Origin: an uncultured Clostridia bacterium
GTDB lineage: Bacteria; Bacillota; Clostridia; Christensenellales; Aristaeellaceae
Direction of reading: 5' to 3'
DNA length: 14,854 bases
Assembly (NCBI GenBank): GCA_934667105.1
Contig: CAKULG010000037.1
Span: 1 to 14,854, forward strand
Below, in pieces: positions 1 to 6,495 of the stretch. Numbering within the stretch: the stretch's first letter is position 1; every line of letters starts with the position of its first letter. Made by a program: the position numbers and the translations under genes. The notes beneath the pieces are model-generated. The model was not told the DNA's origin and did no database searches. It was given only the letters and a program-made list of their open reading frames with translations.

Positions 1-312
1 GGCACGGAGTTTACAAACGCGCTGCTGGTGACCAAGTCAAAGCACAAGACGCTGTTTGAGTCCGCCCTACTTGAAATGGGCATTGCGTATCACCGCATTC
101 AGATCGCAACGCCGCGCCACAACGGCAAGGTGGAGCGCCAGCACCGGACGGACGAGCTGCGGTTTTACCGGCACATGCGGATGTACAGCCTGGAGGACGG
201 CAGGAGGCAGCTGGCGGTATACCAGCGGCAGTCCAACGACCACATCATGACGTGCCTGGACATGCAGTCGCCCAACCAGCTGCTGGCAAAATACGCCGGC
301 GTCATGTGGTAA
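1..312 (+). CDS. DDE transposase, integrase-core type, C-terminal part only
   Basis: The reading frame is open from the first base and ends at the TAA at 310-312, so the 5' part lies outside the window. It begins GTEFTN, which fits the G-T-E-F stretch just after the second catalytic Asp of rve-type integrase cores. It continues with TPRHNGKVERQHR, where Glu45 of the visible part is the expected third catalytic residue of the DDE triad. The tail (YQRQSNDHIMTCLDMQSPNQLLAKY) resembles the C-terminal end of IS481/IS3-like transposases. The enzyme would cut and join the ends of its insertion sequence. I cannot see the other end, so the exact IS family and whether the element is intact are unknown. 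The right inverted repeat was not securely found; a stretch near 470-495 (TGTGTAACCTATGTTTGACG) is a weak candidate. Confidence 0.82.
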   Translation, partial: GTEFTNALLVTKSKHKTLFESALLEMGIAYHRIQIATPRHNGKVERQHRTDELRFYRHMRMYSLEDGRRQLAVYQRQSNDHIMTCLDMQSPNQLLAKYAGVMW

Positions 313-352
313 AGCCTGCGGGCACAGGCGCGCAGCAAGACAAAGTATCCAA

Positions 353-381
353 GGCTGTTCGGCAAGCCTTGCCGAACAGCC
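353..381. repeat. Perfect 14-bp inverted repeat behind the transposase gene
   Basis: GGCTGTTCGGCAAG (353-366) and its exact complement CTTGCCGAACAGCC (368-381) flank one base. As RNA it would form at least an 11-bp stem with a 7-base loop. It lies 41 bases past the transposase stop and is followed by pyrimidine-rich sequence (CCCTCCCATTGTACTTCTTTCTT region) but no clean U-run. It may terminate transposase transcription or stop read-through into the downstream operon. Confidence 0.6.
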
Positions 382-406
382 CCCTCCCATTGTACTTCTT
401 TCTTAC

Positions 407-463
407 CACAGTCAAGGTCAGGTCGTATTTGCTTCGCAAATCTCCACCTTTCCCTTGACTGTG
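407..463. repeat. Nested palindrome between the transposase and the ECF gene
   Basis: CACAGTCAAGG (407-417) pairs exactly with CCTTGACTGTG (453-463). Inside it, ATTTGC and GCAAAT flank TTC, and AAGGT/ACCTT adds a middle step. The 57-base stretch can therefore fold into one long interrupted hairpin or cruciform. Its position between an IS remnant and the next promoter suggests an insulating structure or a small non-coding repeat. No protein is encoded here. Confidence 0.55.
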
Positions 464-533
464 CTCTCTGTGCTTTGTGTAACCTATGTTTGACGCGGAT
501 ACACAACGCGCGGGAAAACCGGGCGGCGCGCCC

Positions 534-562
534 TTGACAAAAAGCGCCAAAGCGCCTATGAT
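534..562 (+). promoter_or_regulatory. SigA-type promoter for the ECF S-component gene
   Basis: A perfect TTGACA (534-539) and a TATGAT -10 (557-562) are separated by exactly 17 bases. The ribosome binding site AAGGGAGG (575-582) and ATG (591) follow at proper spacing. The leader is only about 20 bases long, which leaves no room for a riboswitch. Confidence 0.75.
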
Positions 563-590
563 AATGCGGTTCCGAAGGGAGGAATTTATT

Positions 591-1085
591 ATGAAGCAAA
601 GCAAGCTGAGAACGCTGGTTTTCTCTGCCGCCGTGGCGGCGCTGGTGGCGGTGGCCACATTATTTCTGCATGTGCCCATTCCCATGGAGGCGGGCTATTG
701 CAATCTGGGCGACGGGGTGATTCTGGCCTCCGGGGCGCTGCTGGGGCCCTGGGCGGCGGCCGCCGCCGCGCTGGGCAGCGCGCTGGCCGATCTGCTGCTG
801 GGCTATATGGCTTACGCCCCCGTCACCGCGGTGATTAAGGGGGCCATGGGCCTGATGGCGGGCACGCTGTGCCTCCGGGCGAAAAAAGCGTGGCTGCGTA
901 TCGGCTGGATGGCCATGGCGGAAATTCTGATGGTGGGCGGCTATTTCTTCTTTGAGTGCGCGCTCTACGGCGCGGGCGCGGCGGCGGGCAGCCTGCCGGG
1001 CAATCTGTTCCAGGGCGCGGCGGGCCTGCTGGTGGGCGCGGCGCTCTGGCCGCTGATCCAGCGGACCACGCGGCTGCTTAAATAA
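591..1085 (+). CDS. ECF transporter S component (substrate-binding membrane subunit)
   Basis: A 164-residue, very hydrophobic protein with about five to six membrane segments. It has the pattern of ECF-type S components: a first helix (residues 9-27), then a Pro-rich turn and the conserved NLGDG motif (residues 38-42) before the next helix (ILASGALLGP). It would bind a vitamin or precursor at the outer face and work with a shared EcfA-A'-T energising module, which is not in the window. The NLGD signature matches the DUF1393/HmpT-like branch (PF07155), but the substrate cannot be read from sequence. The ATG at 591 is chosen because AAGGGAGG sits 8 bases upstream; an in-frame ATG at 486 lies before the promoter and is not used. 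An 83-base gap separates it from the next gene, so the two may be co-transcribed. Confidence 0.82.
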   Translation: MKQSKLRTLVFSAAVAALVAVATLFLHVPIPMEAGYCNLGDGVILASGALLGPWAAAAAALGSALADLLLGYMAYAPVTAVIKGAMGLMAGTLCLRAKKAWLRIGWMAMAEILMVGGYFFFECALYGAGAAAGSLPGNLFQGAAGLLVGAALWPLIQRTTRLLK

Positions 1086-1115
1086 CCGTATCCTCTTTAG
1101 AAATAGGAAAGAATG

Positions 1116-1152
1116 CCGCCGCGCAGGCGGAGCGGCCCCTCTTCGCGGGCCG
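1116..1152 (+). other. Two small hairpins in front of the Sua5 gene
   Basis: CCGCC/GGCGG (1116-1120 with 1126-1130) and CGGCCC/GGGCCG (1133-1138 with 1147-1152) lie back to back just upstream of the ribosome binding site AAAAGGAG (1155-1162). There is no U-run, so they are not a terminator on this strand. They could affect translation or RNA processing between the two genes. In GC-rich sequence such pairs also arise by chance. Confidence 0.3.
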
Positions 1153-1168
1153 AAAAAAGGAGCAAGCA

Positions 1169-2185
1169 ATGAACACCCTTTGTTTACCCGCCGCCCCGGA
1201 GAGCATCGCCCAGGCGGCGGCGCTGCTGCGGGCGGGGCAGGTGGTGGGCTTTCCCACCGAAACGGTTTACGGCCTGGGGGCGGACGCGCTGAACGAGGCC
1301 GCCGTGCGGGCCATTTTCGCCGCCAAGGAGCGCCCTGCGGATAACCCGCTGATCGTGCATGTGGCGGAGCCGGAGCAGCTGGCGGGCCTATGCCAGGTCA
1401 CGCCCCTGGCGCGGGAGTTGATGCGCGCCTTCTGGCCCGGGCCGCTGACGCTGCTTTTGCAAAAGACCGCCCGGGTGCCTGATGTGACCACGGCGGGCTT
1501 GTCCTCCGTGGCGGTGCGCTGCCCCAATCATCCCGTGGCCCACGCTCTGCTGCGGGAATGCGGGGCGCCTGTGGCCGCGCCCAGCGCCAATCGCTCGGGC
1601 CGGCCCAGCCCCACCGCCGCCGCCCATGTGCTGGAGGATATGCAGGGCCGCATTCCCCTGATTTTGGACGGCGGGCCCTGCCAGGTGGGCGTGGAATCCA
1701 CCGTGCTGGATGTGACGGGGGAGACCCCCTGCGTGCTGCGTCCCGGCGCGGTGACGGCGGAAATGGTGCGCGCCGTGGCGGGCGCGTGCGATGTGGCCCC
1801 CAGCGTGATGCGCCCCCTCAAGGAGGGCGAGGCCGCGCCCTCTCCCGGCATGCGCCACCGGCATTACGCGCCCAAGGCCCCCATGACGCTCTTTGTGGGC
1901 CCGGCGGACCGGGTGGCTGCGGAAATGATTCGCCGCTATGACGAAACGGAAAACGCCTGCATTCTGGCCCATGACGATCTGCTGCCTGCCCTGGGCGCGC
2001 GCCGGGTGTATTCCCTGGGCGCTTCCCCCGAGGAAACCGCGCATCTGCTCTTTTCCCGGCTGCGGGAAATGGACGAGCTGGGCTTCGTCCGCATTTTCGC
2101 CCAGGGCTGGGAGGAATCCGGCGTGGCCCTGGCGGTGATGAACCGCATGGCCCGTGCCGCCGCCTTCGACATCGTGCGGTTATAA
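1169..2185 (+). CDS. ywlC: L-threonylcarbamoyladenylate synthase, Sua5/YwlC type
   Basis: A 338-residue protein that makes threonylcarbamoyl-AMP from threonine, bicarbonate and ATP. This is the first step of the t6A37 tRNA modification, completed by TsaD/TsaB/TsaE in the cytoplasm. The YrdC domain fills residues 1 to about 205, with PTETVYGLG (29-37), KERPADNPL (53-61) and the APSANRSGRPSPT segment near 140. The linker GMRHRHYAP (227-235) and a C-terminal Sua5 domain follow; this is the long Sua5 form, not the short TsaC. AAAAGGAG lies 6 bases before the ATG. Third codon positions are strongly G/C. Transcription seems to stop at the repeat hairpin that begins 16 bases after the TAA. It probably follows the ECF gene in one transcript, a positional rather than functional link. 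Confidence 0.95.
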   Translation: MNTLCLPAAPESIAQAAALLRAGQVVGFPTETVYGLGADALNEAAVRAIFAAKERPADNPLIVHVAEPEQLAGLCQVTPLARELMRAFWPGPLTLLLQKTARVPDVTTAGLSSVAVRCPNHPVAHALLRECGAPVAAPSANRSGRPSPTAAAHVLEDMQGRIPLILDGGPCQVGVESTVLDVTGETPCVLRPGAVTAEMVRAVAGACDVAPSVMRPLKEGEAAPSPGMRHRHYAPKAPMTLFVGPADRVAAEMIRRYDETENACILAHDDLLPALGARRVYSLGASPEETAHLLFSRLREMDELGFVRIFAQGWEESGVALAVMNRMARAAAFDIVRL

Positions 2186-2200
2186 ATAGATATATAATAA

Positions 2201-2310
2201 TGCGGGGGACCCGCTCTTTGTTGGCCAAAGAGCGGGTCCCCCGCGCCCCCTTCCGAGAAAGCCGATTGGGTAAAGGCAGAAAACAAGAAATTCGCTTGCT
2301 TCTCCGCAAA
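2201..2310 (+). repeat. A-type intergenic repeat, copy A1 (forward)
   Basis: It starts with a perfect 19-bp hairpin: left arm 2202-2220 (GCGGGGGACCCGCTCTTTG), loop 2221-2225, right arm 2226-2244. The core AGAAAGCCGATTGGGTAAA is at 2256-2274 and CTTGCTTCTCCGCAAA at 2295-2310. The same order of parts recurs at 8681-8786 (reverse) and 13231-13340. It begins 16 bases behind the Sua5 stop codon. The stem should act as a 3' mRNA stabiliser or a terminator, though it lacks a U-run. Confidence 0.85.
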
Positions 2311-2357
2311 CAAAGGGCGGCGCTCACCAGAGCGGTTGTCCGCAATTCGGCATTGTC

Positions 2358-2441
2358 GTACAGGGACGCAGAAAATTGCGCCCCTGTACTCTGTGCCTCA
2401 TTGGGCCTTCATCTCCCTTCATCCGCCACCGGCGGAGGGAG
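2358..2441. repeat. Two further hairpins inside the Sua5/Hsp20 convergent junction
   Basis: GTACAGGG (2358-2365) pairs with CCCTGTAC (2382-2389), extended by CGCA/TGCG around a six-base loop. A second hairpin uses TCCGCC (2422-2427) and GGCGGA (2431-2436), with outer CTCCC (2413-2417) and GGGAG (2437-2441). The second resembles the CATCCGCC...GGCGG part of the element at 14521-14565. No gene is visible in 2186-2507. Confidence 0.5.
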
Positions 2442-2450
2442 ATTGCGAAA

Positions 2451-2489
2451 GGGGGAACCATTCTTTGGCCCCCAAAGAATGATTCCCCC
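2451..2489 (-). repeat. A-type terminal hairpin, copy A1' (reverse)
   Basis: The arms 2451-2468 and 2472-2489 pair over 18 positions with one C/A mismatch around a CCC loop. The loop-proximal TTTGG/CCAAA and outer GGGGGA/TCCCCC match the other A hairpins. It ends 18 bases from the Hsp20 stop codon and is the first structure transcribed after that gene. The core and CTTGCTTCTCC segments are not recognisable behind it, so this copy looks shortened. Confidence 0.75.
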
Positions 2490-2507
2490 AGATTATCTCT
2501 TATCCTT

Positions 2508-2960
2508 TTAGCCTTCGATCAGGATGGTGTGCGGGCCTTCCACCTTTTTCGCGTCCGCCTTGGGCACTTCGATGGAGAGCACGCCGGATTCATACTTGCA
2601 TTTCACATCCTCGGCCTTCACATCGCCCACATAGAAGGTACGCTGGCAGGAGCCCACATAGCGTTCCTGACGGATAACGCGGCGGGTCTTTTTATCCTCC
2701 TCGTCTTTATCCACGCCCTTGGCGGCGGAGATGGTGAGGTAGCCGTCCTTAAGCTGGATGCTGATTTCCTCCTTCTTAAAGCCGGGCAGATCCACGGCCA
2801 GCTCGTAGGCGTTTTCGGTTTCATGCACGTCGGTCTTCATCAGGCGGGCGGCGTTCTTGCCGTAGAGGGTCTTATCCACGTTCCACATATTGCGGCCGAA
2901 AGCATCGTTAAACAGATCGTCGAACAGATTCTCGCTGAACATCATAGGCAACATACTCAT
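2508..2960 (-). CDS. Small heat shock protein, Hsp20/alpha-crystallin family
   Basis: A 150-residue ATP-independent holdase that binds unfolding proteins in the cytoplasm and passes them to DnaK/GroEL. The short N-terminal arm (FDDLFNDAF) is followed by an alpha-crystallin domain at about residues 40-135 (DVHETENAYELAVDLPGFKKEEI; GYLTISA), the signature GVL (126-128) and the C-terminal I-x-I anchor ILI (146-148) used for oligomer assembly. Length is normal for the family. AAAGGAAG lies about 8 bases upstream of the ATG. A SigA promoter overlapped by a CIRCE operator sits roughly 115 bases upstream, so HrcA control is likely. It is transcribed divergently from the kinase operon and ends at an A-type repeat hairpin. 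Confidence 0.95.
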   Translation of the reverse strand: MSMLPMMFSENLFDDLFNDAFGRNMWNVDKTLYGKNAARLMKTDVHETENAYELAVDLPGFKKEEISIQLKDGYLTISAAKGVDKDEEDKKTRRVIRQERYVGSCQRTFYVGDVKAEDVKCKYESGVLSIEVPKADAKKVEGPHTILIEG

Positions 2961-3082
2961 AACACAGACTTCCTTTCATTTCATGCGCCGGGGTATTGCC
3001 GGGCGCTTTTCACATGCGTTTTTGTTTTTTACGTACCGCGGCTTCCCGGGGCCCTCGCCCCGCTCTCCTTGGTACGGCTCTT

Positions 3083-3110
3083 ATTATACACAAATTGTTA
3101 GCACTGTCAA
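3083..3110 (-). promoter_or_regulatory. SigA promoter of the Hsp20 gene
   Basis: Read on the minus strand there is a perfect TTGACA (3105-3110), a 16-base spacer and a perfect TATAAT (3083-3088). The -35 box lies inside the CIRCE element, which fits repression by steric block. The leader is about 115 bases; I found no gene or clear structure in it. Confidence 0.8.
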
Positions 3111-3124
3111 GAGGTGAGTGCCAA
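3098..3124. promoter_or_regulatory. CIRCE operator (HrcA binding site)
   Basis: The sequence reads TTAGCACTG, nine bases, then GAGTGCCAA. The established consensus is TTAGCACTC-N9-GAGTGCTAA, so each arm differs at one position and the spacer is exact. It covers the -35 box of the Hsp20 promoter. HrcA bound here would silence the gene until heat or misfolded protein titrates GroEL. Confidence 0.9.
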
Positions 3125-3155
3125 TATTCATAATTTGTTCATATTTTCCCAAATA

Positions 3156-3172
3156 CATGAATACTATTCATG
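3156..3172. promoter_or_regulatory. 17-base palindrome in the Hsp20/kinase divergent region
   Basis: CATGAATACTATTCATG is a perfect palindrome with 8-base arms around one central C. It lies in an AT-rich patch (3120-3180) between the CIRCE promoter and the kinase promoter, about 140 bases upstream of the latter's -35 box. It could be an operator for an unidentified regulator of the sugar-kinase operon or of the Hsp20 gene. Confidence 0.45.
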
Positions 3173-3312
3173 CATGCGGCCTTTTTGTTCGCCGCGTTAT
3201 CCCGTATATCACATTCGAAATCCTGCATCATTCGCCCTGCTTTCGCCGGGGGCCGGGAACGCGGCCCTCTTCCCGCCCCCGCAATTGCAAAATAATTATT
3301 GCACCAGCGGCG

Positions 3313-3341
3313 TTGCCATTTCCCGCCCAATTTGCTATAAT
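3313..3341 (+). promoter_or_regulatory. SigA promoter with extended -10 for the kinase operon
   Basis: TTGCCA (3313-3318), a 17-base spacer and a perfect TATAAT (3336-3341), preceded by TGC as an extended -10. The ribosome binding site AAAGGAG is at 3352-3358, so the leader is very short. Confidence 0.8.
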
Positions 3342-3370
3342 GAACAGACAGAAAGGAGCGCTGTGCAATC

Positions 3371-4507
3371 GTGAATCAGAATCAGATGAATCCGGACGTG
3401 GCCCGGAAGCTTTTGCAGGTGGGGGAGGCCTTTCGTATCCAGGGGCCGTTCTTTTCCTATGAAGAGATCAAGATGGGCAACGTGAACCATACCTATAAAG
3501 TGAATTACATCCGCGACGACGGGACGGGCATGGCCAAGATTAAATCCTACCTGGTGCAGCGGGTGAACACCTATGCCTTTCAGCATCCCGTGGAGCTGAT
3601 GCAGAATATCGACCGGGTGACGGAGCATATCCGCACGAAGCATCCGGATAATCAGAGCCTGCATTTCCATCATATCGCCTCGGGGGAGAATTACCTCATG
3701 GACGAGGACGGCTTCTGGCGGCTGAGCAATTATGTGCCCTCCATCACCTTCGACACCTGCAACGATCTGAGCGTGGTGCGCAGCGCGGGCCAGGCCTTCG
3801 GCGATTTCCAGATGATGCTTTCCGATTTCGACGCATCCCAGCTTTTTTACACCATTCCCGATTTCCACGACACGCGGAAGCGCTATGAAAAGCTGAAGGC
3901 GGACGCGGCGGCGGATCCCTGCGGCCGGGTTCGGGAGGCGCGGGCCGAGCTGGATTGGCTGCTCTCGGTGGAGGACGAGGCCTGCCGCCTCACCGATCTT
4001 TACCGGGCGGGCAAGCTGCCCCTGCGGGTGACGCACAACGATACGAAAATTAACAACGTGCTTTTCGATGAGAAAACCCGCAAGGCGCTGGTGGTCATCG
4101 ATCTGGACACGGTGATGCCCGGCCTGGTGGGCCATGATTTCGGCGATGCCATTCGCTTCGCCGCCAACCAGGTGGAGGAGGATTGCCCCCAGGCGGAGCG
4201 GGCGGGGGTGAACCTGAATATCTATTGGGCCTTCGCGGAGGGCTTCATCCAGAGAACCGCCGCCGCCCTCACCCAGGCGGAGGCCGACACCCTGGGCCTG
4301 AGCTGCTTCGCCCTGGCCTGCGAGCTGGCCACCCGCTTCCTGGATGATTATCTGCTGGGCGATAAATATTTTAAGATCAAGGATTCCCTCCATAACCTGA
4401 CCCGCACCCGCTGCCAGATCGCCCTGGCCCAGGATATGCAGCGCAAGATGGCCGCCATGAACGCCATCGCCCGGGATTGCTGGGAACGCTATAAAACAGC
4501 CGAATAA
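3371..4507 (+). CDS. nahK: NahK-like N-acetylhexosamine 1-kinase (APH-fold phosphotransferase)
   Basis: A 378-residue kinase of the aminoglycoside-phosphotransferase fold. It matches Bifidobacterium NahK along its length: GNVNHTYKV near residue 36, YLVQRVNTYAF, GQAFGDFQMMLSDFDASQL, FHDTRKRYEKLK, the catalytic loop THNDTKINN (catalytic Asp224) and IDLDTVMPG (metal-binding Asp244/Asp246), then HDFGDAIRF. NahK phosphorylates GlcNAc or GalNAc at C1 with ATP, feeding free amino sugars into UDP-sugar pools. GTG at 3371 is taken as start because AAAGGAG lies 12 bases upstream; an in-frame ATG 15 bases further on would be too distant. It shares a transcript with the SGNH hydrolase 30 bases downstream. 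The substrate could also be another hexose, as no lacto-N-biose phosphorylase is nearby. Confidence 0.87.
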   Translation: MNQNQMNPDVARKLLQVGEAFRIQGPFFSYEEIKMGNVNHTYKVNYIRDDGTGMAKIKSYLVQRVNTYAFQHPVELMQNIDRVTEHIRTKHPDNQSLHFHHIASGENYLMDEDGFWRLSNYVPSITFDTCNDLSVVRSAGQAFGDFQMMLSDFDASQLFYTIPDFHDTRKRYEKLKADAAADPCGRVREARAELDWLLSVEDEACRLTDLYRAGKLPLRVTHNDTKINNVLFDEKTRKALVVIDLDTVMPGLVGHDFGDAIRFAANQVEEDCPQAERAGVNLNIYWAFAEGFIQRTAAALTQAEADTLGLSCFALACELATRFLDDYLLGDKYFKIKDSLHNLTRTRCQIALAQDMQRKMAAMNAIARDCWERYKTAE

Positions 4508-4537
4508 AGCGCGCCGCGCGAAAGGAAGGGAATCGTC

Positions 4538-5302
4538 ATGGATAAGGAAAAAAGACGGAATATACTGTTGGACTGCCTGATCATTTTGTTGGCGCTGGCG
4601 GTGATCGGCCTGTTTGTGGGCAACAAAATCAAACAGAACCAGGAGGCGGCGGAGCTGGCGCGGCTGCAGGCGGAGGAAACCGCCCGTTTGCAGGCCGAGG
4701 CCCAGGCCCGGCGCGAGCTGGAGGAAAAGGACGGCTTTTATGAAAAGCTGGCCGACGGGCTGGATGTGAATGTGCTGCTGCTGGGAGATTCCATCGCCAC
4801 GCCGGACGGCCTGGAGGATGAAACGCTGTTCTGGGGCAATCAGCTGGCCCTGGAAATGAACATGCAATACGAGGGCTACACGTCCCTGACCGCACTGGCC
4901 CAGGCGGGGAGCACCGCCGCCCAGGCCCTGGAGCGGCTCAACGCCCTGGAAAGCGCCGGGGATTACGATCTGGCCCTGCTCTGCCTGGGGCAGAACGACG
5001 ATGCGGCGGCCCTGGCCGCTTCTTATGAAGCACTGCTGCAAGGGCTGCGGCAGAAATACGCCAAATGCTCGGTGATCTGCATTCTCCCCGCCGCCCTGGG
5101 CCAGGAAAAGGCCCAGGTCATCGCCGGGCTGGCCCAGCGATATCATGCCCAGGTGGTGGATATGGCCGCCGCCAGCACCCCCGAGGCCCTGGCCCCGGAC
5201 GGCGTGCATCCCAGCGCCGCAGGCCACGCGCTGTATCAGCAGGCCGTGCTGGACGAAATCGCCCGCAATGTGGCCCAGCGCACCCCGTATATTGCAGAAT
5301 AA
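4538..5302 (+). CDS. Membrane-anchored SGNH/GDSL-family hydrolase
   Basis: A 254-residue protein with a short basic N-terminus, one membrane helix (about residues 9-28), a coiled-coil-like Ala/Glu/Gln stretch (34-67) and an SGNH hydrolase domain. Block I is GDSI (83-86, nucleophile Ser85), the oxyanion Gly lies in AQAGST near 122, block III is GQND (151-154) and block V is DGVHP (Asp221, His224 of the triad). The domain would sit outside the membrane and remove acyl or acetyl groups from a glycan, lipid or wall polymer. GAAAGGAAGGG precedes the ATG, 30 bases behind the kinase gene, so the two form an operon ended by the terminator at 5387-5418. A link between deacetylation or deacylation outside and amino-sugar phosphorylation inside is plausible but inferred. 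Confidence 0.85.
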   Translation: MDKEKRRNILLDCLIILLALAVIGLFVGNKIKQNQEAAELARLQAEETARLQAEAQARRELEEKDGFYEKLADGLDVNVLLLGDSIATPDGLEDETLFWGNQLALEMNMQYEGYTSLTALAQAGSTAAQALERLNALESAGDYDLALLCLGQNDDAAALAASYEALLQGLRQKYAKCSVICILPAALGQEKAQVIAGLAQRYHAQVVDMAAASTPEALAPDGVHPSAAGHALYQQAVLDEIARNVAQRTPYIAE

Positions 5303-5323
5303 AAAAGCGGGAAATCGCCCCGC
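5301..5323 (-). terminator. Intrinsic terminator, minus strand, behind the LysR gene
   Basis: On the minus strand GCGGG (5319-5323) pairs with CCCGC (5307-5311) across a short loop and is followed by six Ts (5301-5306). It overlaps the stop codon of the SGNH gene. The stem is only 5 bp, so strength is moderate. Confidence 0.55.
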
Positions 5324-5386
5324 CTCTCCGCGAACAAAAAGAGAAAATCAACAAAGTGAATACGCCGCTTCTTTGCAGAAAGCATT

Positions 5387-5418
5387 GCCCGGGGGCTTAC
5401 GGCCCGCCGGGCTTTTTT
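5387..5418 (+). terminator. Intrinsic terminator of the kinase-SGNH operon
   Basis: GCCCGGGGGC (5387-5396) pairs with GCCCGCCGGGC (5402-5412) with one bulge around a TTACG loop, followed at once by six Ts (5413-5418). This is the only convergent junction in the window with an ordinary terminator and no A repeat. Confidence 0.85.
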
Positions 5419-5429
5419 GAAAAGCTTTT

Positions 5430-6362
5430 TCAGGGCCGCTCCGTTTCCCGGTGGGGGGCGCTTTCCGTTTCCGCGCCGGGCGTTTCCTCCTCCAGAAGCA
5501 TGCGCTCCAGCGCCTGGGCGGCCATGCTCAGCGGTTTATTTTTCCGCTTCACCAGGCAGACGGCCCGGGACGGAAGCGGCTCCGTCAGCGTCACGGCGCA
5601 AACCCCGGCCCCCGGCCGGATAAAGGCCCGGGGCGCAAGGCCCACGCCCAGCCCCGCCTCCGCCAGCGGAAGAATCTGCTCCGCCGTGGCCGCCTCGATC
5701 GCCGGGCGGAAGGGCAGGCCCCGGGCGGAAAAGAACGCGGCGTAAAAGCCGTAGGACGCCGTGCCCGGGCCCAGGGCAATGAGGGGGCAGGCCACCAGCT
5801 CGGCAAGGGGCACGGGCCGCTCCAGCAGCGCCGCAAATTTGGGCGCGCAAAGAGGAACGTCCCAAATCTGCTTCAAATTTTTCTGCGTCAGGGAGGAGGA
5901 AAGCGTCGTAGGGGTGGTGACAACGGCGAAATCCGCCGTGGTTTCATGCAGCGCCGCCAGGGCCTGGGGCGTGGAAAAATTGCTCACCCGCAGGCGCACC
6001 CCGGGGTGCTGCGCCTGAAAGCGCTGCAGCACCGGCAGCAGCAGGCAGCGCAGCGCGCCCTCGCTTGCGGCCAGGGCCACACTGCCGTGCTCCAAATTCC
6101 GGCTTTGGGTTACGAACGCTTCTCCCGCCTCAATTTCCGCAAAGGCGACGCGGACGTGGCGGTAAAGCTCCTCCCCCTCCTGCGTCAGCAGCACGCCCCG
6201 GTTCGTTCTGAAAAACAGGGGACAGCCCAACTCCGCCTCCATATTTTTCAGGGCGCGGGTCAGGTTCGGCTGGCTGTTATGCAGCTGCTCTGCCGCTTTG
6301 GTCAGGCTGCCGCAGGAAGCCACATGGTAAAAAATCCGGTAATACTCGTAATTGACATACAC
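5430..6362 (-). CDS. LysR-family transcriptional regulator
   Basis: A 310-residue regulator. Residues 1-60 form the winged helix-turn-helix typical of the family (FYHVASCGSLTKAAEQLHNSQPNLTRALKNMEAELGCPLF, then R-x-x-RGVLLTQEGE). Residues 90 to about 290 form the type 2 periplasmic-binding-like effector domain (HGSVALAASEGALRCLLLPVLQRF; LALGPGTASYGFY). The last 20 residues are a charged, low-complexity tail. A GTG start at 6360-6362 is supported by AAAGGGG (6371-6377) 8 bases upstream; no in-frame ATG is nearby. It is divergent from the cytidylate-kinase-like/MATE pair across a very AT-rich 133-base region, the normal arrangement for a LysR protein and its target. The effector is unknown. Confidence 0.93.
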   Translation of the reverse strand: MYVNYEYYRIFYHVASCGSLTKAAEQLHNSQPNLTRALKNMEAELGCPLFFRTNRGVLLTQEGEELYRHVRVAFAEIEAGEAFVTQSRNLEHGSVALAASEGALRCLLLPVLQRFQAQHPGVRLRVSNFSTPQALAALHETTADFAVVTTPTTLSSSLTQKNLKQIWDVPLCAPKFAALLERPVPLAELVACPLIALGPGTASYGFYAAFFSARGLPFRPAIEAATAEQILPLAEAGLGVGLAPRAFIRPGAGVCAVTLTEPLPSRAVCLVKRKNKPLSMAAQALERMLLEEETPGAETESAPHRETERP

Positions 6363-6389
6363 GTTTCTTTCCCCTTTGCCATTTCATAT

Positions 6390-6448
6390 TGATATATCAG
6401 AAATATAAAAAATAGATTTTACATATTTCTACAATCTGTTAATATAAT
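6390..6448 (+). promoter_or_regulatory. AT-rich divergent control region with palindrome and -10 box
   Basis: TGATATATCA (6390-6399) is a perfect 10-base palindrome near the LysR start, as expected for an autoregulatory LysR half-site pair. TATAAT (6443-6448) with TTTACA (6418-6423), spacer 19, is a candidate promoter for the kinase-like gene. The poor -35 box and long spacer suggest that an activator is needed. I could not identify a convincing T-N11-A site beyond these. Confidence 0.5.
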
Positions 6449-6495
6449 AAACGGTTCAAATTGTCAAGCGAAATTTGAGGGGAAGCGAAAACGGC

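Noticed and set aside
486..590. In-frame upstream ATG at 486 for the ECF gene
   Set aside because: It lies before the promoter at 534-562 and has no ribosome binding site; ATG 591 has an AAGGGAGG.
313..590. Vitamin riboswitch in front of the ECF S component
   Set aside because: No TPP, FMN, cobalamin or other riboswitch core is seen, and the promoter leaves a leader of only about 20 bases.
2200..2345. Similar short peptides (EKQANFLF, RRSKRISC type) encoded across several repeat copies
   Set aside because: The similarity follows from shared repeat DNA. The frames have no start sites, and the hairpin and core structure explains the conservation.
3335..5227. Open frame of 630 codons on the minus strand
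   Set aside because: It runs antisense to the NahK-like and SGNH genes, which have clear catalytic motifs. Its translation is rich in His, Gly and Gln, as expected for a GC-rich shadow frame, and it has no ribosome binding site.
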